NCBI GenBank assembly: GCA_023213395.1
Contig: CM041465.1
Location: forward strand, 247,387,741 to 247,451,740
Length of the DNA stretch: 64,000 nt
Origin: Cycas panzhihuaensis
Taxonomy: Eukaryota > Cycadophyta
Direction of reading: 5' to 3'
A program made the translations under genes and the position numbers. Numbering within the stretch: position 1 is the first letter of the stretch; each line of letters opens with the position of its first letter. Below, piece by piece: positions 11,415 through 21,440 of the stretch. The notes beneath the pieces are model-generated. The model had not been told where the DNA came from, ran no database searches, and was given only the letters and a program-made list of their open reading frames with translations.

Positions 11415-11771
11415 ACTATAAAATTTGTATTACAATGCACCAAAACAAATGAACCAAGATTAATTGAATTCACTGATTCTAACTGGGTAGGAGAATCTTA
11501 GGAAAGAAAATCAACATATGGTTATTGTTTTAGTCTTGTAATGGATGCAACATCATGGAGCAGTAAAAAACTACCAATAATAGCCCTATCCTCAACAGAA
11601 GCAGAATACAAAGTTGTTGTAAGTGCAAGTTGTGAAGCAATCTCGTTGAGGCAACTTTTAAATGATCTAAATCAAGGTTGTAAAAAGGAAACCACAATCT
11701 ATTGTGACAACCAAAGTGTAATTAAACTTACAAATAATCCAATTTTCATGCAAGGACCAAACACATAGAAG
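11415..11771 (+). pseudogene. copia RNase H fragment (E4, part 1)
   Basis: Plus-strand RNase H: LIEFTDSNWVG, KSTYGYCFSL, the ALSSTEAEYK block near 11590, then IYCDNQSVIKLTNNP near 11700. One in-frame stop occurs near 11500. It breaks off at 11771 with E5 inserted and resumes at 20958. The catalytic Asp of YCDN is kept. The upstream part of E4 was displaced by E2 and lies left of the window. Confidence 0.88.
11767..11771. repeat. target-site duplication AGAAG, left copy (E5)
   Basis: AGAAG precedes the E5 block here and is repeated exactly at 20958-20962, directly after it. This marks 11772-20957 as one insertion into E4. Confidence 0.88.
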
Positions 11772-12326
11772 TGTGAAAAGAGGCCTAATGGCCTCACAGT
11801 CCCAAGATCTAGAAGCAAGGATCACTCTAGTTCTAGAAGCACAAATACTTAACAAGTATAATATTCTCAAGATGAAAGAAAGCATAAGAGACAAAGCATA
11901 AAATGAAGGAGCAAGAGAAATGATACTCAATGTGTGGAGTTGGAATTGGTCCAACCTCCAAAAGAATAAATAGTTTGATTAGCAAACTGACAGCATAACA
12001 ATACAGCTCCAACTCTCTTATGAGACAATGAGAAGAGGTCTCATTATATAGAGTGAAATGAGAGACCTAAGGCCTTGGATGTTCGACACGTGTCAAACAT
12101 TCAAGATACATGCCTTGCATGTAGGATATGTGTCATTTTGGGCTCTCATGTGAGCAAAAATGCATGAGGGCCCATTTGACCCTTTAGCGACAACATTGTG
12201 TCACTAGAAAGAATGTGGGTGTGCACTTTATCACTTAAGTGATAAGCCACCCCTAAAGTACAAAAGTACACATATTACATAAAAATTAAAGTACATTATC
12301 TTAACATGTAAACATAAGGTTTAACA
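11772..12326 (-). repeat. 3' LTR of E5 (555 bp)
   Basis: In plus-strand text it runs TGTGAAAAGAGG to GGTTTAACA. It is homologous to the E1 LTR in the opposite orientation. Confidence 0.93.
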
Positions 12327-12348
12327 CCCCATCATTTACAATGTTAAG

Positions 12349-14600
12349 TCAGACACCAAGACCATCTCTGAATTTTACAAACTTTTCTCTACCAAGAGGC
12401 TTGATAAAGATATCTGCTGTCTGCTCCTCTGTAGGTCTGTACTGGAGGTTGATCTCACTATTCTGCACATGCTCTCTGATGAAGTGATGGTGAACCTCGA
12501 TGTGTTTTGTTCGTGCATGAAAAACTGGATTCTTGGCTAACTTGAGTACACTTTGATTGTCACAATATATCCTGGTGGGGTGATTTTGCTCAAGTCCAAG
12601 TTCCCCAAGAATTCGTCGTAGCCAAATAGCTTCACAAGCTGCGCTGAGTGCAGCTTTGTACTCTGCTTCGGTGGAGGACAAGGTAACATTGGGTTGCTTC
12701 TTGCAACTCCACGAAACAATCAATAACTAAGGGAAAAACAGTATCCCGAGGTTGATCTCCTGCTATCTTGGCAACCTGCCCAATCATAATCTGAGAACCT
12801 TTCCAGAGTGAAGTTCTCATTATGTGCATACTCAAGGCCATGCTGCAATGTGCCTTTGATGTACTTAAGTATGCGCTATCGCATTCTAGTGTATCCGATT
12901 GGGTTGAGACATGTAACGTGAGCAAATCCCAACAAAGAAATGAAATATCCTACGAGTGTTGGTGAGATAAATGAGACTTCCAATCAATCACGGTAAAGTG
13001 TGGGATTCTGGTGCCTTCCTCAATGAGAGTAAGCTTAGTTCCATTCTCCGTTGGTGTAGGCGCTGGTTTGCGCCTTGCATCCCGAATCACGCAAAATGTC
13101 CCAAGAATATTTCACTTGGGAGATGAAGATATAGCCTGGCTGTTGCCATATCTCAAAGCCTAAAAAATAATGGAGAAGACCAAGATCTGTCATCTCGAAA
13201 CTTCTCTTCAAGTCATCTTGGAGAATGTGAATCATCTTAGTGTCACTACCAGTGATCACTAAGGCATCTACATACAAGGCAACAAAAATTACATGGTTCC
13301 TTTCATGTTTTATATACAGATTAGGATCTGAAGTAGATCGATGAAACCCATGTCTCAAGAAGTAATCATCGATCTTTGAGTACCATGCCCTTGGAGCTTG
13401 CTTCAAGCCATATAACGCCTTCTTTAGGTGATATACAAAATGCTCCTTGCCTTGTACTTTGTATCCGGGAGGTTGCTCCAAATATACCTCCTCCTGAAGA
13501 TAGCCATTAAGAACGGCGCTCTTCACGTCCATCTGATAGACTGGCCATTTGCATTGAGCAGCTAAGGCCAAGATGAGTCTGATGGTGTTCATATTTGCCA
13601 CTGGTGCAAAAGTCTCTTCATAGTTTATGCCTTCTTTTTGTTTAAATCCTTTTGCCACAAGGCGGGCCTTCTGCCGCTTAAGTGAACCATTAGAATGGAA
13701 TTTGGTCTTGTAGACCCATTTACAATTGATTGCCTGTTTGTGTTTAGGTAATTCAACCAAATCCCAAGTACCATTTTTTTCAATAGAATGGATTTCTTCA
13801 TCCATGGCAGCTTTCCAATTTTCATTTTTAGAAGCCTCCTCAAAAGTGGAAGGCTCATCAACACATAGCACTTCAGCCATAAGTGCATAATTGGTCTGCT
13901 GCCTGTATTTTGATGGACGTTTTCCTTCAATGATGTGGCCGTCCTGTACTGTTTGTGTGTACCATTTTGGTAACTTTTAAATCGAAGTAACTTGAACCTC
14001 AAGATCTTCTGGTCTAAGTGGTTGATCAACAGAAGATGTGCTTGGATCAAGTGGACTAAAATCAGTTGATGTAGATGGTCCAATAGGTGCAGATGATGTA
14101 CACGGTGTAGAAGATTGAGAGGGAAGGAAGGCCTCAATAATCTTCTTGCCTTTGTCAATGGGAGGTTGCATGGATGCTGTTTGCAACTCGTTATGATCTT
14201 CTTCAGCAAAGATGACATCTCTTGATAGATGCATTTTCTTCCCAATGGGATCATACAGCTTGTAGGCTTTGCTATGAATGGCATATCCTACAAAGATGCA
14301 TTTAAGACTATGCTTGTCTAGTTTTGTCCTTTGCTGATCGGGAATGTGCATATAAGCAGTGCACCCAAAAGTCCGCAAATGGCTGATAGTTGGCGTTTTA
14401 CTAGACCATGCCTCCTCGAGTGTCATATTGGTGACTGCTGTAGTTGGACTGCGATTGGCCACGTAGGCAATTGTGTGAAATGCTTCTACCCAGTAAGCTC
14501 GAGTGAGTCCTTGTTCATGCATCATTGCTTTGGTTTTATTAGCCAAAGTTCTGTTCATTCGTTCGGAGCCTCCATTTTGTTGAGGAGTGTGAGGAATAGT
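12349..14600 (-). pseudogene. copia integrase C-terminus, RT and RNase H (E5)
   Basis: The minus-strand reading starts at the HTPQQNG motif (~14585) and continues through FVGYAIHSKAYKLYDP (~14260), a Ser/Thr/Pro-rich linker, KLPKWYTQ, and an RT frame open from 13880 to 13035. RNase H follows to the stop at about 12349 (ADIFIKPLGREKF). The RT active site reads YVDA at 13263-13274 where family member E1 has YVDD; this replaces an essential Asp. Frameshifts follow near 13080 and inside RNase H near 12720. The long plus-strand frame at 14331-15029 is antisense to integrase and is not a gene. Confidence 0.92.
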
Positions 14601-15470
14601 CAGTTATCTCTGAATGCCATTATCCTTGCAGTATTGGGTGAATTCATTTCAAGTAAATTCACCTCCATTGTCTGTCATAAATGTGTTGATGGAGAGGCCA
14701 GGCTCGTTTTCTACTTCAAGCTTAAATTCTTTGAGTTTGGAAAAAGCTTCAGACTTGTGCTTGATGAAGTAGACCCAGACTTTGTGAGAAAAGTCATCAA
14801 TAAAGGAGATGTAATACAAAGCTCCTCCAAAAGATCACGGCTGGACATAGGTCCACACAAATCCGAAAGTGTACCAAGCAAAGTATGTGATGCACACCAT
14901 GCTTTGCCTTTAGGAAAAGCGCGATCTTTGAGTTCCCATAATGCATGCTTCACAAAGACATTTTGTGCCATAGATCTTTGGAAGCCCATGTACCATATTC
15001 TTGTTGATCATCTACCTCAAATTGTCTAAAGTTTAAATGGCCTAGACGTTGATGCCAAAGTTGCATCTTGGACAAGTATGGAGTGGCAATTGAACCAGAG
15101 TAAGCAGAATCAAGTGTTATATTATTTGTATCCAATTTGTAGAGGCCTTGATCCTCATATCCAACAGCTAGTACTTGGTCATCTTTGTCACTGATTATAC
15201 ATTTCCCATTTCTGAACAAGACACTCATCTGTTGCTTGTCCAACTTGCTAATAGATAGTAAGTTCTTGTCCATTGAAGGTATGAAGTAGGCATTGCCATC
15301 GGGAAATGAAGTGGAAGGATTTGATGAAGAATGAAATGGAGTTATTGTGCCTATTCCAGAAATCTTAACAAATTGATTATTTCCAAAGGTCACTGATTGA
15401 CCTTTACCTTCCTTGATGTCGGTGAGGAGCTCTTCACTTCCAGTCGTGTTGTGAAGCTCCAGAATCAATA
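14600..15470 (-). pseudogene. copia protease and integrase N-terminal half (E5)
   Basis: Protease motif DSGASQH at about 15455-15475 is intact but is followed within a few codons by a frameshift. The new frame continues through VTFGNNQFVKISGIGT and LSISKLDKQQM to the pre-integrase motif LWHQRLGHLNF (~15050). A second frame change follows in the zinc-binding HHCC region (CEAC ~14950), then FIDDFSHKVWVYF (~14780) and MTDNGGEF (~14660). The catalytic Asp positions survive, but stops at several points prevent expression. Confidence 0.85.
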
Positions 15471-16517
15471 ATCCAAGTTTCATCAACCTTAGATGTTTGA
15501 TATGCACAAAATAGTTTGTCTTCATCTGTAAACTGATTAAAGTGGCGTTGATTGCCACCTCTAAAACCCCCCTTCCTCTTTGACCTCCTCGATAGCCACC
15601 TCGATTTGGTCGAGGGAGTTGCTGCTGCTGTTGTTGGTGCTGGAATCTTTGTTGGTATTGCTAACGTGGCTGCTGCTGTCGTTGATTTGGTTGTCGTGGT
15701 TGTTGCTGCTATTGACGTAGATCTGCTTGCTTTTTCTGACAATCAGGTGCTATGTGGCCAGGTTTGCCACAATAATGACATACAACATTGGTCCTTGAGG
15801 ACCCAATGTTGATGTTCCCAAACTGCTTTGAGAGTGCAGGTTTGGGGTTCTGCTTGGCCTTTGATTTGGCCGTGAACGCACCTGATGTGGATGGTTTGTC
15901 TTCATTATCCTTGGTGTAGATTTGTTCTTCTTGAAGTAGTAGACTTTCAAATTCATTGAATGTCATTCTTTTGAGAGAACCATCTCTTGTAATGGATGAT
16001 ATGAAGCCATTGTAGTCCTTTGGCAAAGCTTTAGTGATAGATGTGATCAGTTCATCTCTTGTTGCTGGACTACCTAGTGTATTCAACTCATTACATACCT
16101 CTTTGATGGAGGAAAGAAAAGCCGACATGGGCTTGACAAACTTTACAGAATACAATTTGGCTTTAACCATTAAATGCGAGCTTCATCTCGCCTTTCATAC
16201 AATGAGGACAAAATATCCCAAGCTTCCTTAGAAGTTTTAGCACAAGCAATGCTTTGATCCACATGTACATCAACAATCATATGAAGGAATGCCAAAGCGA
16301 TTTCATCTTTGGCTTCCCAAGGACCAACTAAAGCATCATCAAGTTGCAGAGTTACATTGCCATTGATAACAGGTACATGTTGGGGTAGTTTTCCAGAAAC
16401 ATAACCCCAAAATTCATTCATGATCAGCAAATTCTGAGTGATTCTTTTCCATTCTTGATAGTTATTTTGACCTGTTAATCGAATGGTGCATGCATTTAGC
16501 ATGTTGATAGCAGCCAT
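15470..16517 (-). pseudogene. copia gag (E5)
   Basis: Begins with ATG at 16517 (MAAINMLNACTIRLTG). The N-terminal region contains the NNYQEWKR motif and the UBN2 core (SKEAWDILSSLYERRDEAR). One extra T near 16170 shifts the frame; the reading then continues through FNEFESLLLQEEQIY to a CCHC knuckle CHYCGKPGHIAPDC at about 15738-15781. A Gln/Pro-rich stretch and an RGG-like tail (~15560-15720), which code through a long CAG/CAA repeat, precede protease. Gag would form the particle and bind RNA. This start is chosen because it is the first Met before the conserved region and follows the leader. Confidence 0.88.
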
Positions 16518-18507
16518 GTTTCAGTTATAAAGCTTGAAGCTAGTAGATAACTTGGAAACTCAAAGCTTTCGTCGCTTAAGTTCCACCTTCTAACGAAACC
16601 AACAGTCCTGATCTTACTAGAAGATCCAACAACTGAATGGAATGATGAGGGTGGAGGACTAGACTATGGAGTTGGTCCAACTGTGATCTTATAGAGGAGA
16701 TCCAACAGTTGGCCAAGTTAAATCTAGGACAAGGCAGGTAGGGTTGATCTGCATGGACGTACCATGCTTTCCCTGGGATGCACAGTCCCAATAATACCCT
16801 TTTCGAACTTCTTTTCCCTCAAGCAACCTTAATTGTCGCAATCGACTGCAGTCGGTTGGTCCCCTAGGGAATGCACCAAGCTTAAGGTTATTTTAGAGGC
16901 AAGGTTTGAACCTTTTTCGAGCCTCTCCAACAAGATTTTAAGTCAATTTTTAGCAGTTTAAAGTGAATTTAGATTTATTTTACTTGGATGATATACTTAT
17001 GAGAATGCTTGATTAAGCTTTACAATGAAAGAGTGGCTTCAAAAGGAAGCAATTTTAGTACATCAATATGAACACTTGAAGTGTTATTACAATGAGCACT
17101 TTAATGAAATATAGTGCTTATGTAGATCCAAGTAAAAAACAGATGCTTGATTACAATGAGTTTTGCAAAAAAGTACTTTGAAAATGTGCTTAAGTACTCA
17201 ATGAAGCAAGGCAAAACTTTGTGATGAAGATACAAGTGGGTTCCTTTTAATGCTCAAAAGTGAAGGTAAGAGAACCACTTGCAAAATAGGACACCAAGCA
17301 CCAAGTGTTGGGACTTTAAAATAGTCCCAACAATAAAAAAGAAGTGATTTTATTAAGTACAAAGTGTTTTTTTTTAGCCCTTTTTGAGACTAAGGGCAAT
17401 AGGTCACCATGCAAGGTGCCTTAAAGAAGTGTTTGAAATAGTGATAAATATCACTTTTACAATGTGCAAACACTTAAAATCACTTCACCTAAGCCAATTA
17501 ACACTTATGCAACATTAATTAAGTGTTAAAAAAAGCTTAAAGAGCCAAAAACAAAGGCTGATATTCAATTTTTTTTTTTTTTTTTTTGCAAATTTGAGCA
17601 GCAAGAACACCACGCAGGGAGCCTTGATTGAGGACTTAAACCCAGAAATGTTAATATCCAACCAACAATATTTAGAGAAATATTCTTAAAAATATAACAT
17701 AAGGTTCAAAAATCAAAAGTTTGATTTGAATTTTTCAAAATAAAAAAAAAGGTCGTTCAGGGCAGCGTGACTTGAGCGGCTCCCGTGGACACGCAAATGA
17801 TGAGAACAGCGTGTAGAGACCTCTGTTTGTGCTGAAAATTCAGGAGGAGGGGTGCCCAAGTGGTATCCAACTCCCTCCAAAATCTCAAGGCGTTTCGTCA
17901 AGTGTGTAGAGAGCTGCAAGTAATTGAAGTTATGGTTGGTTACACGTCCTTGAGAAAGGAAAAATTGGAGCTGTATGGCTGTTCGGGGTTTTAAACCCTC
18001 ATATTAATCACTAAAACTCTTCCCTTAAGTCTGGTACAGTTGCATGCAGGGTTAGTATGTGGACAACCAGCTTGATATGAGAAAAAAGAGTGAAAAATAG
18101 TAATTTTTTATGCTTTTTTAGTGGGGTTTCAAGGCTGAAAATGCCCAGAAATTGATCCACAGCCTGCAAGGGTCTTGAAACTTCGAATAAATTTAGTCTG
18201 AGAGCTTCAAATGGCTAGAGAATAGCTTAGCACCCAAATGTGAGAAAAAAATTAGCTAAAAAATGCAGATTTTAGTAGAAAAATTACAAAAAACGTGAGT
18301 AAACTTGCTCAAAACCCTTGAAGGTGATCTGAGAAAAAAAATTCAGATCTGAATATGGAGTGCTCCAGAAGCTTGAACCTGCAAGAAAATGGTCTCAAAC
18401 AAACCTTGGATCGCCTTCGGAGGGCGAAGGTCGTCACCAAGGGTTTGAAGCCCTTCTTTGAATCTCCTTGGCGACAACAAGCGAGCAGAGGGAACTAGTC
18501 TCCTCTT
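16518..18507 (-). other. 2-kb leader of E5, no gene seen
   Basis: Lies between primer site and gag. It contains a T-run at about 17568-17587 and a perfect 10-bp stem palindrome at 17306-17332. Part of it (about 18130-18507) recurs at 19999-20388. Open frames are short and have no recognisable product. Confidence 0.7.
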
Positions 18508-18519
18508 GCTCTGATACCA
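18508..18519 (-). other. primer-binding site of E5 (downstream unit)
   Basis: GCTCTGATACCA on the plus strand, two bases from the LTR start at 18522. This is the initiator-Met type. Confidence 0.9.
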
Positions 18520-18521
18520 AA

Positions 18522-18925
18522 TGTGAAAAGAGGCGTAATGGCCTCACAGTCCCAAGATCTAGAAGCTAGGATCACTCTAGTTCTAGAAGCACAAATACTT
18601 AACAAGTATAATATTCTCAAGATGAAAGAAAGCATAAGAGACAAAGTATAAAATGAAGGACCAAGAGAAATGATACCCAATGTGTGGAGTTGGAATTGGT
18701 CCAACCTCCAAAAGAATAAACAATTTGATTTTCAAACTGACAGCATAACAATACAGCTCCAACTCTCTTATGAGACAATGAGAAGAGGTCTCATTATATA
18801 GAGTGAAATGAGAGACCTAAGGCCTTTGATGTTCGACAAGTGTCAAACATTCAAGATACATGCCTTGCATGTAGGACATGTGTCCTTTTGGGCTCTCATG
18901 TGAGCAAAAATGCATGAGGGTCCAT
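18522..18925 (-). repeat. internal LTR of E5, truncated (about 404 of 555 bp)
   Basis: Matches the other family I LTRs from its 3' end up to the ATGAGGGTCCATTTG motif (18913-18928), where it joins reverse transcriptase sequence. The missing part is the first ~150 bp of U3. Confidence 0.9.
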
Positions 18926-19998
18926 TTGCATTGAGATGCTAAGGCCAAGATGAGTTTGATGGTGTTCATATTTGCCATTGGTGCAAAAGTCTCCTCATAG
19001 TCTATGCCTTCTTTTTGTTTGAATCGTTTTGCCACAAGGCGGGCTTTCTGCCGCTTAAGTGAACCATCAGAATGGAATTTGGTCTTGTAGACCCATTTGC
19101 AACACACTGCTTGTTTGTGTTTAGGCAATTCAACCAAATCCCAAGTACCATTCTTTTCAATAGAATGGATTTCTTTATCCATGGTAGCCTTCCAATTTTC
19201 ATTTTTAGAAGCCTCCTCAAAAGTGGAAGGCTCATCAACACATAGCACTTCAGCCATAAGTGCATAATTGGTTTGTTGCCTATATTTTGATGGACGTTTT
19301 CCTTCAATGATGTGGCTCACCCGAATCGCCTGAGTGTACCATTTTGGTAACTTTTGAATCGAAGTAACTTGAACCTCAAGATCTTCTGGTCTAAGTGGTT
19401 GGTCAACAGAAGATGTGCTTGGATCAAGTGGAGCCAGATCAGATGATGTAGATGGTCCAGCAGGTGCAGATGATGTACATGGTGTAGAAGATTGAGAGGG
19501 AAGGAAGGCCTCAACAATCTTCTTGCCTTTGTCAATGGGAGGTTGCATGGATGTTGTTTGCAACTCCTTGTGATCTTCTTCAGCAAAGATGACATCTCTT
19601 GAGAGATGCATTTGCTTCCCTATGGGATCATACAACTTGTAGGCTTTGCTGTGAATGACATATCCTACAAAGATGCATTTTAGACTATGCTTGTCTAATT
19701 TCTTCCTTTGCTGTTTGGGGATGTGCATATAAGCAGTGCACCCAAAAGTCCTCAAATGGCTGACAGTTGCCGTTTTTCTAGACCATGCCTCCTCGGGTGT
19801 CATATTGGTGACTGCTGTAGTTGGACTGCGATTGGCCATATAGGCAGCTGTGTAAAATGCTTCTGCCTAGTAAGCTCGAGTGAGTCCTTGTGCATGCATC
19901 ATTGCTTTGGCTTTATTAGCCAAAGTTCTGTTCATTCGTTCGGAGACCCCATTTTGTTAAAGAGTGTGAGGAATAGTCGGTTGTCTCCGAATGCCAAA
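18926..19998 (-). pseudogene. copia integrase C-terminus to RT fragment (E5, upstream unit)
   Basis: A frame open from 19839 down past 18960 encodes the integrase tail (MANRSPTTAVTNMTPEEAW, FVGYVIHSKAYKLYDP), the S/T/P-rich linker, the KLPKWYTQAIR motif and RT as far as ILALASQCKW, where it fuses into LTR sequence. It is nearly parallel to 13560-14600 of the same insertion. Both ends are deletion junctions: RT/LTR at 18922-18928 and integrase/leader at about 19998. Confidence 0.9.
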
Positions 19999-20388
19999 TG
20001 CCTAGAAATTGATCCACAGCCTGCAAGGGTCCTCAAACTTCAAATAAATTCAGTCTGAGAGCTTCAAATGGCTAGAGAATAGCTCAGCACCCAAATGTGA
20101 GAAAAAAATTAGCTAAAAAATGCAGATTTTAGTAGAAAAATTACAAAAAATGTGAGTAACCTTGCTCAAAACCCTTGAAGGTGATCTGAGAAAAAAAAAA
20201 ATTCAGATCTGAATATGGAATTCTCCAGCCTTTCAATGCTGCTCCAGAAGCTTGAACCTGCAAGAAAATGGTCTCAAACAAATCTTGGATCGCCTTCGGA
20301 AGGCGAAGGTCGTCACCAAGGGTTTGAAGCCCTTGTTTGAATCTCCGTGAGCAGCAACAAACAGAACAGAGGGAACTAGTCTCCTCTT
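19999..20388 (-). other. leader fragment of E5 upstream unit
   Basis: Closely matches about 18130-18507, the leader next to the internal LTR. It joins integrase sequence at its low-coordinate end, so gag, protease and most of integrase are deleted here. Confidence 0.8.
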
Positions 20389-20400
20389 GCTCTGATACCA
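20389..20400 (-). other. primer-binding site of E5 (upstream unit)
   Basis: GCTCTGATACCA, again two bases from an LTR start (20403). Confidence 0.9.
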
Positions 20401-20402
20401 AA

Positions 20403-20957
20403 TGTGAAAAGAGGCCTAGTGGCCTCACAGTCCCAAGATCTAGAAGCTAGGATCACTCTAGTTCTAGAAGCACAAATACTTAACAAGTATAATATTCTCA
20501 AGATGAAAGAAAGCATAAGAGACAAAGCATAAAATGAAGGAGCAAGAGAAATGATACCCAATGTGTGGAGTTGGAATTGGTCCAACCTCCAAAGAATAAG
20601 CAGTTCGATTAGCAAACCGACAAAGATAACAATCTGACTCCAACTCTCTTATGAGACAATGAGAAGAGGTCTCATTATATAGAGTGAAATGAGAGACCTA
20701 AGGCCTTGGATGTTTGACAAGTGTCAAACATCCAAGATACATGCCTTGCATGTAGGACATGTGTCCTTTTGGGCTCTCATGTGAGCAAAAATGCATGAGG
20801 GTCCATTTGACCCTTTAGTGACAACGTTGTGTCACTAGAAAGAATGTGGGTGTGCACTTTATCACTTAAGTGATAAGTCACCCCTAAAGTACAAAAGTAC
20901 ACATATTACATAAAAATTAAAGTACATTATCTTAACATGTAAACATAAGGTTTAACA
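20403..20957 (-). repeat. 5' LTR of E5 (555 bp)
   Basis: Full-length family I LTR, same ends as 11772-12326. It is followed by the right copy of AGAAG (20958-20962). Confidence 0.93.
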
Positions 20958-21196
20958 AGAAGTTCATCTCTACTTCATCAAAGAGAAGGTCCAGAATAAG
21001 GAAATTAACTTGCTGTAGTGCAACAGTGATCAACAAGGTGCAGACATCTTTACAAAACCTCTACCAAAGGACAAGTTTCAATATTTCAATAGTGATCAAG
21101 AAGTTGTAGACATCTTTACAAAACCTCTACCAAAGGAGAAGTTTCAATATTTTAGGGATCTGCTTAGAATGAGAAACAAAGGATAAAACATTAAGG
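20958..21196 (+). pseudogene. copia RNase H C-terminus (E4, part 2)
   Basis: Continues the E4 reading after E5: HLYFIKEKVQNKEINL, then ADIFTKPLPKDKFQYF. A 66-bp unit (21025-21090) is repeated in tandem at 21091-21156, so the ADIFTKPLPK motif occurs twice in frame. It ends just before a polypurine tract (AGGGAGGG, 21194-21201). Confidence 0.88.
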
Positions 21197-21201
21197 GAGG
21201 G

Positions 21202-21440
21202 TGTTAGAATATTAATGTTTTATCTGAAGTTAGGAGACTTTAAGTAATTTGAGGGTTAGGTGTCATTGTTTCTTCTTTGTTTTTTTACCAACATTTGTCA
21301 CTCATGTTGACACGTGCCATTTATGTATATATCAATTATGTAAAGCTATTGTATATAAGAGAGTACATCTCTCATATCAAATCAATTAAGAATTCAATTT
21401 TCATTCTCTTCAATTAAGTTTAGTCTATCTTTTTTCAACA
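21202..21440 (+). repeat. 3' LTR of E4 (239 bp)
   Basis: Begins TGTTAGAATATTAATG and ends TTTTCAACA. To its right a copia gag reading (E6) starts at a zinc knuckle, so E4 probably inserted in E6 gag. The left half of E6 gag is outside the window. Confidence 0.87.

Larger units (their letters stand above)
11772..20957 (-). mobile_element. E5: composite family I copia insertion with three LTRs
   Basis: Flanked by AGAAG. In element (minus) order: 5' LTR 20957-20403, primer site, leader fragment, integrase-to-RT fragment (19998-18926), truncated internal LTR (18925-18522), second primer site, 2-kb leader, full-length gag-pol (16517-12349) and 3' LTR (12326-11772). This is what an LTR-internal-LTR-internal-LTR tandem would look like after two internal deletions in the upstream unit. 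Confidence 0.9.

Noticed and set aside
14331-15029. 232-codon plus-strand frame
   Set aside because: It is antisense to the E5 integrase, whose motifs are clear on the minus strand; a similar antisense frame recurs at 19708-20058 over the second copy.
15552-15812. Val/Ala-rich plus-strand frame
   Set aside because: Antisense of the CAG/CAA-rich Gln/Pro region of E5 gag; the composition explains it.
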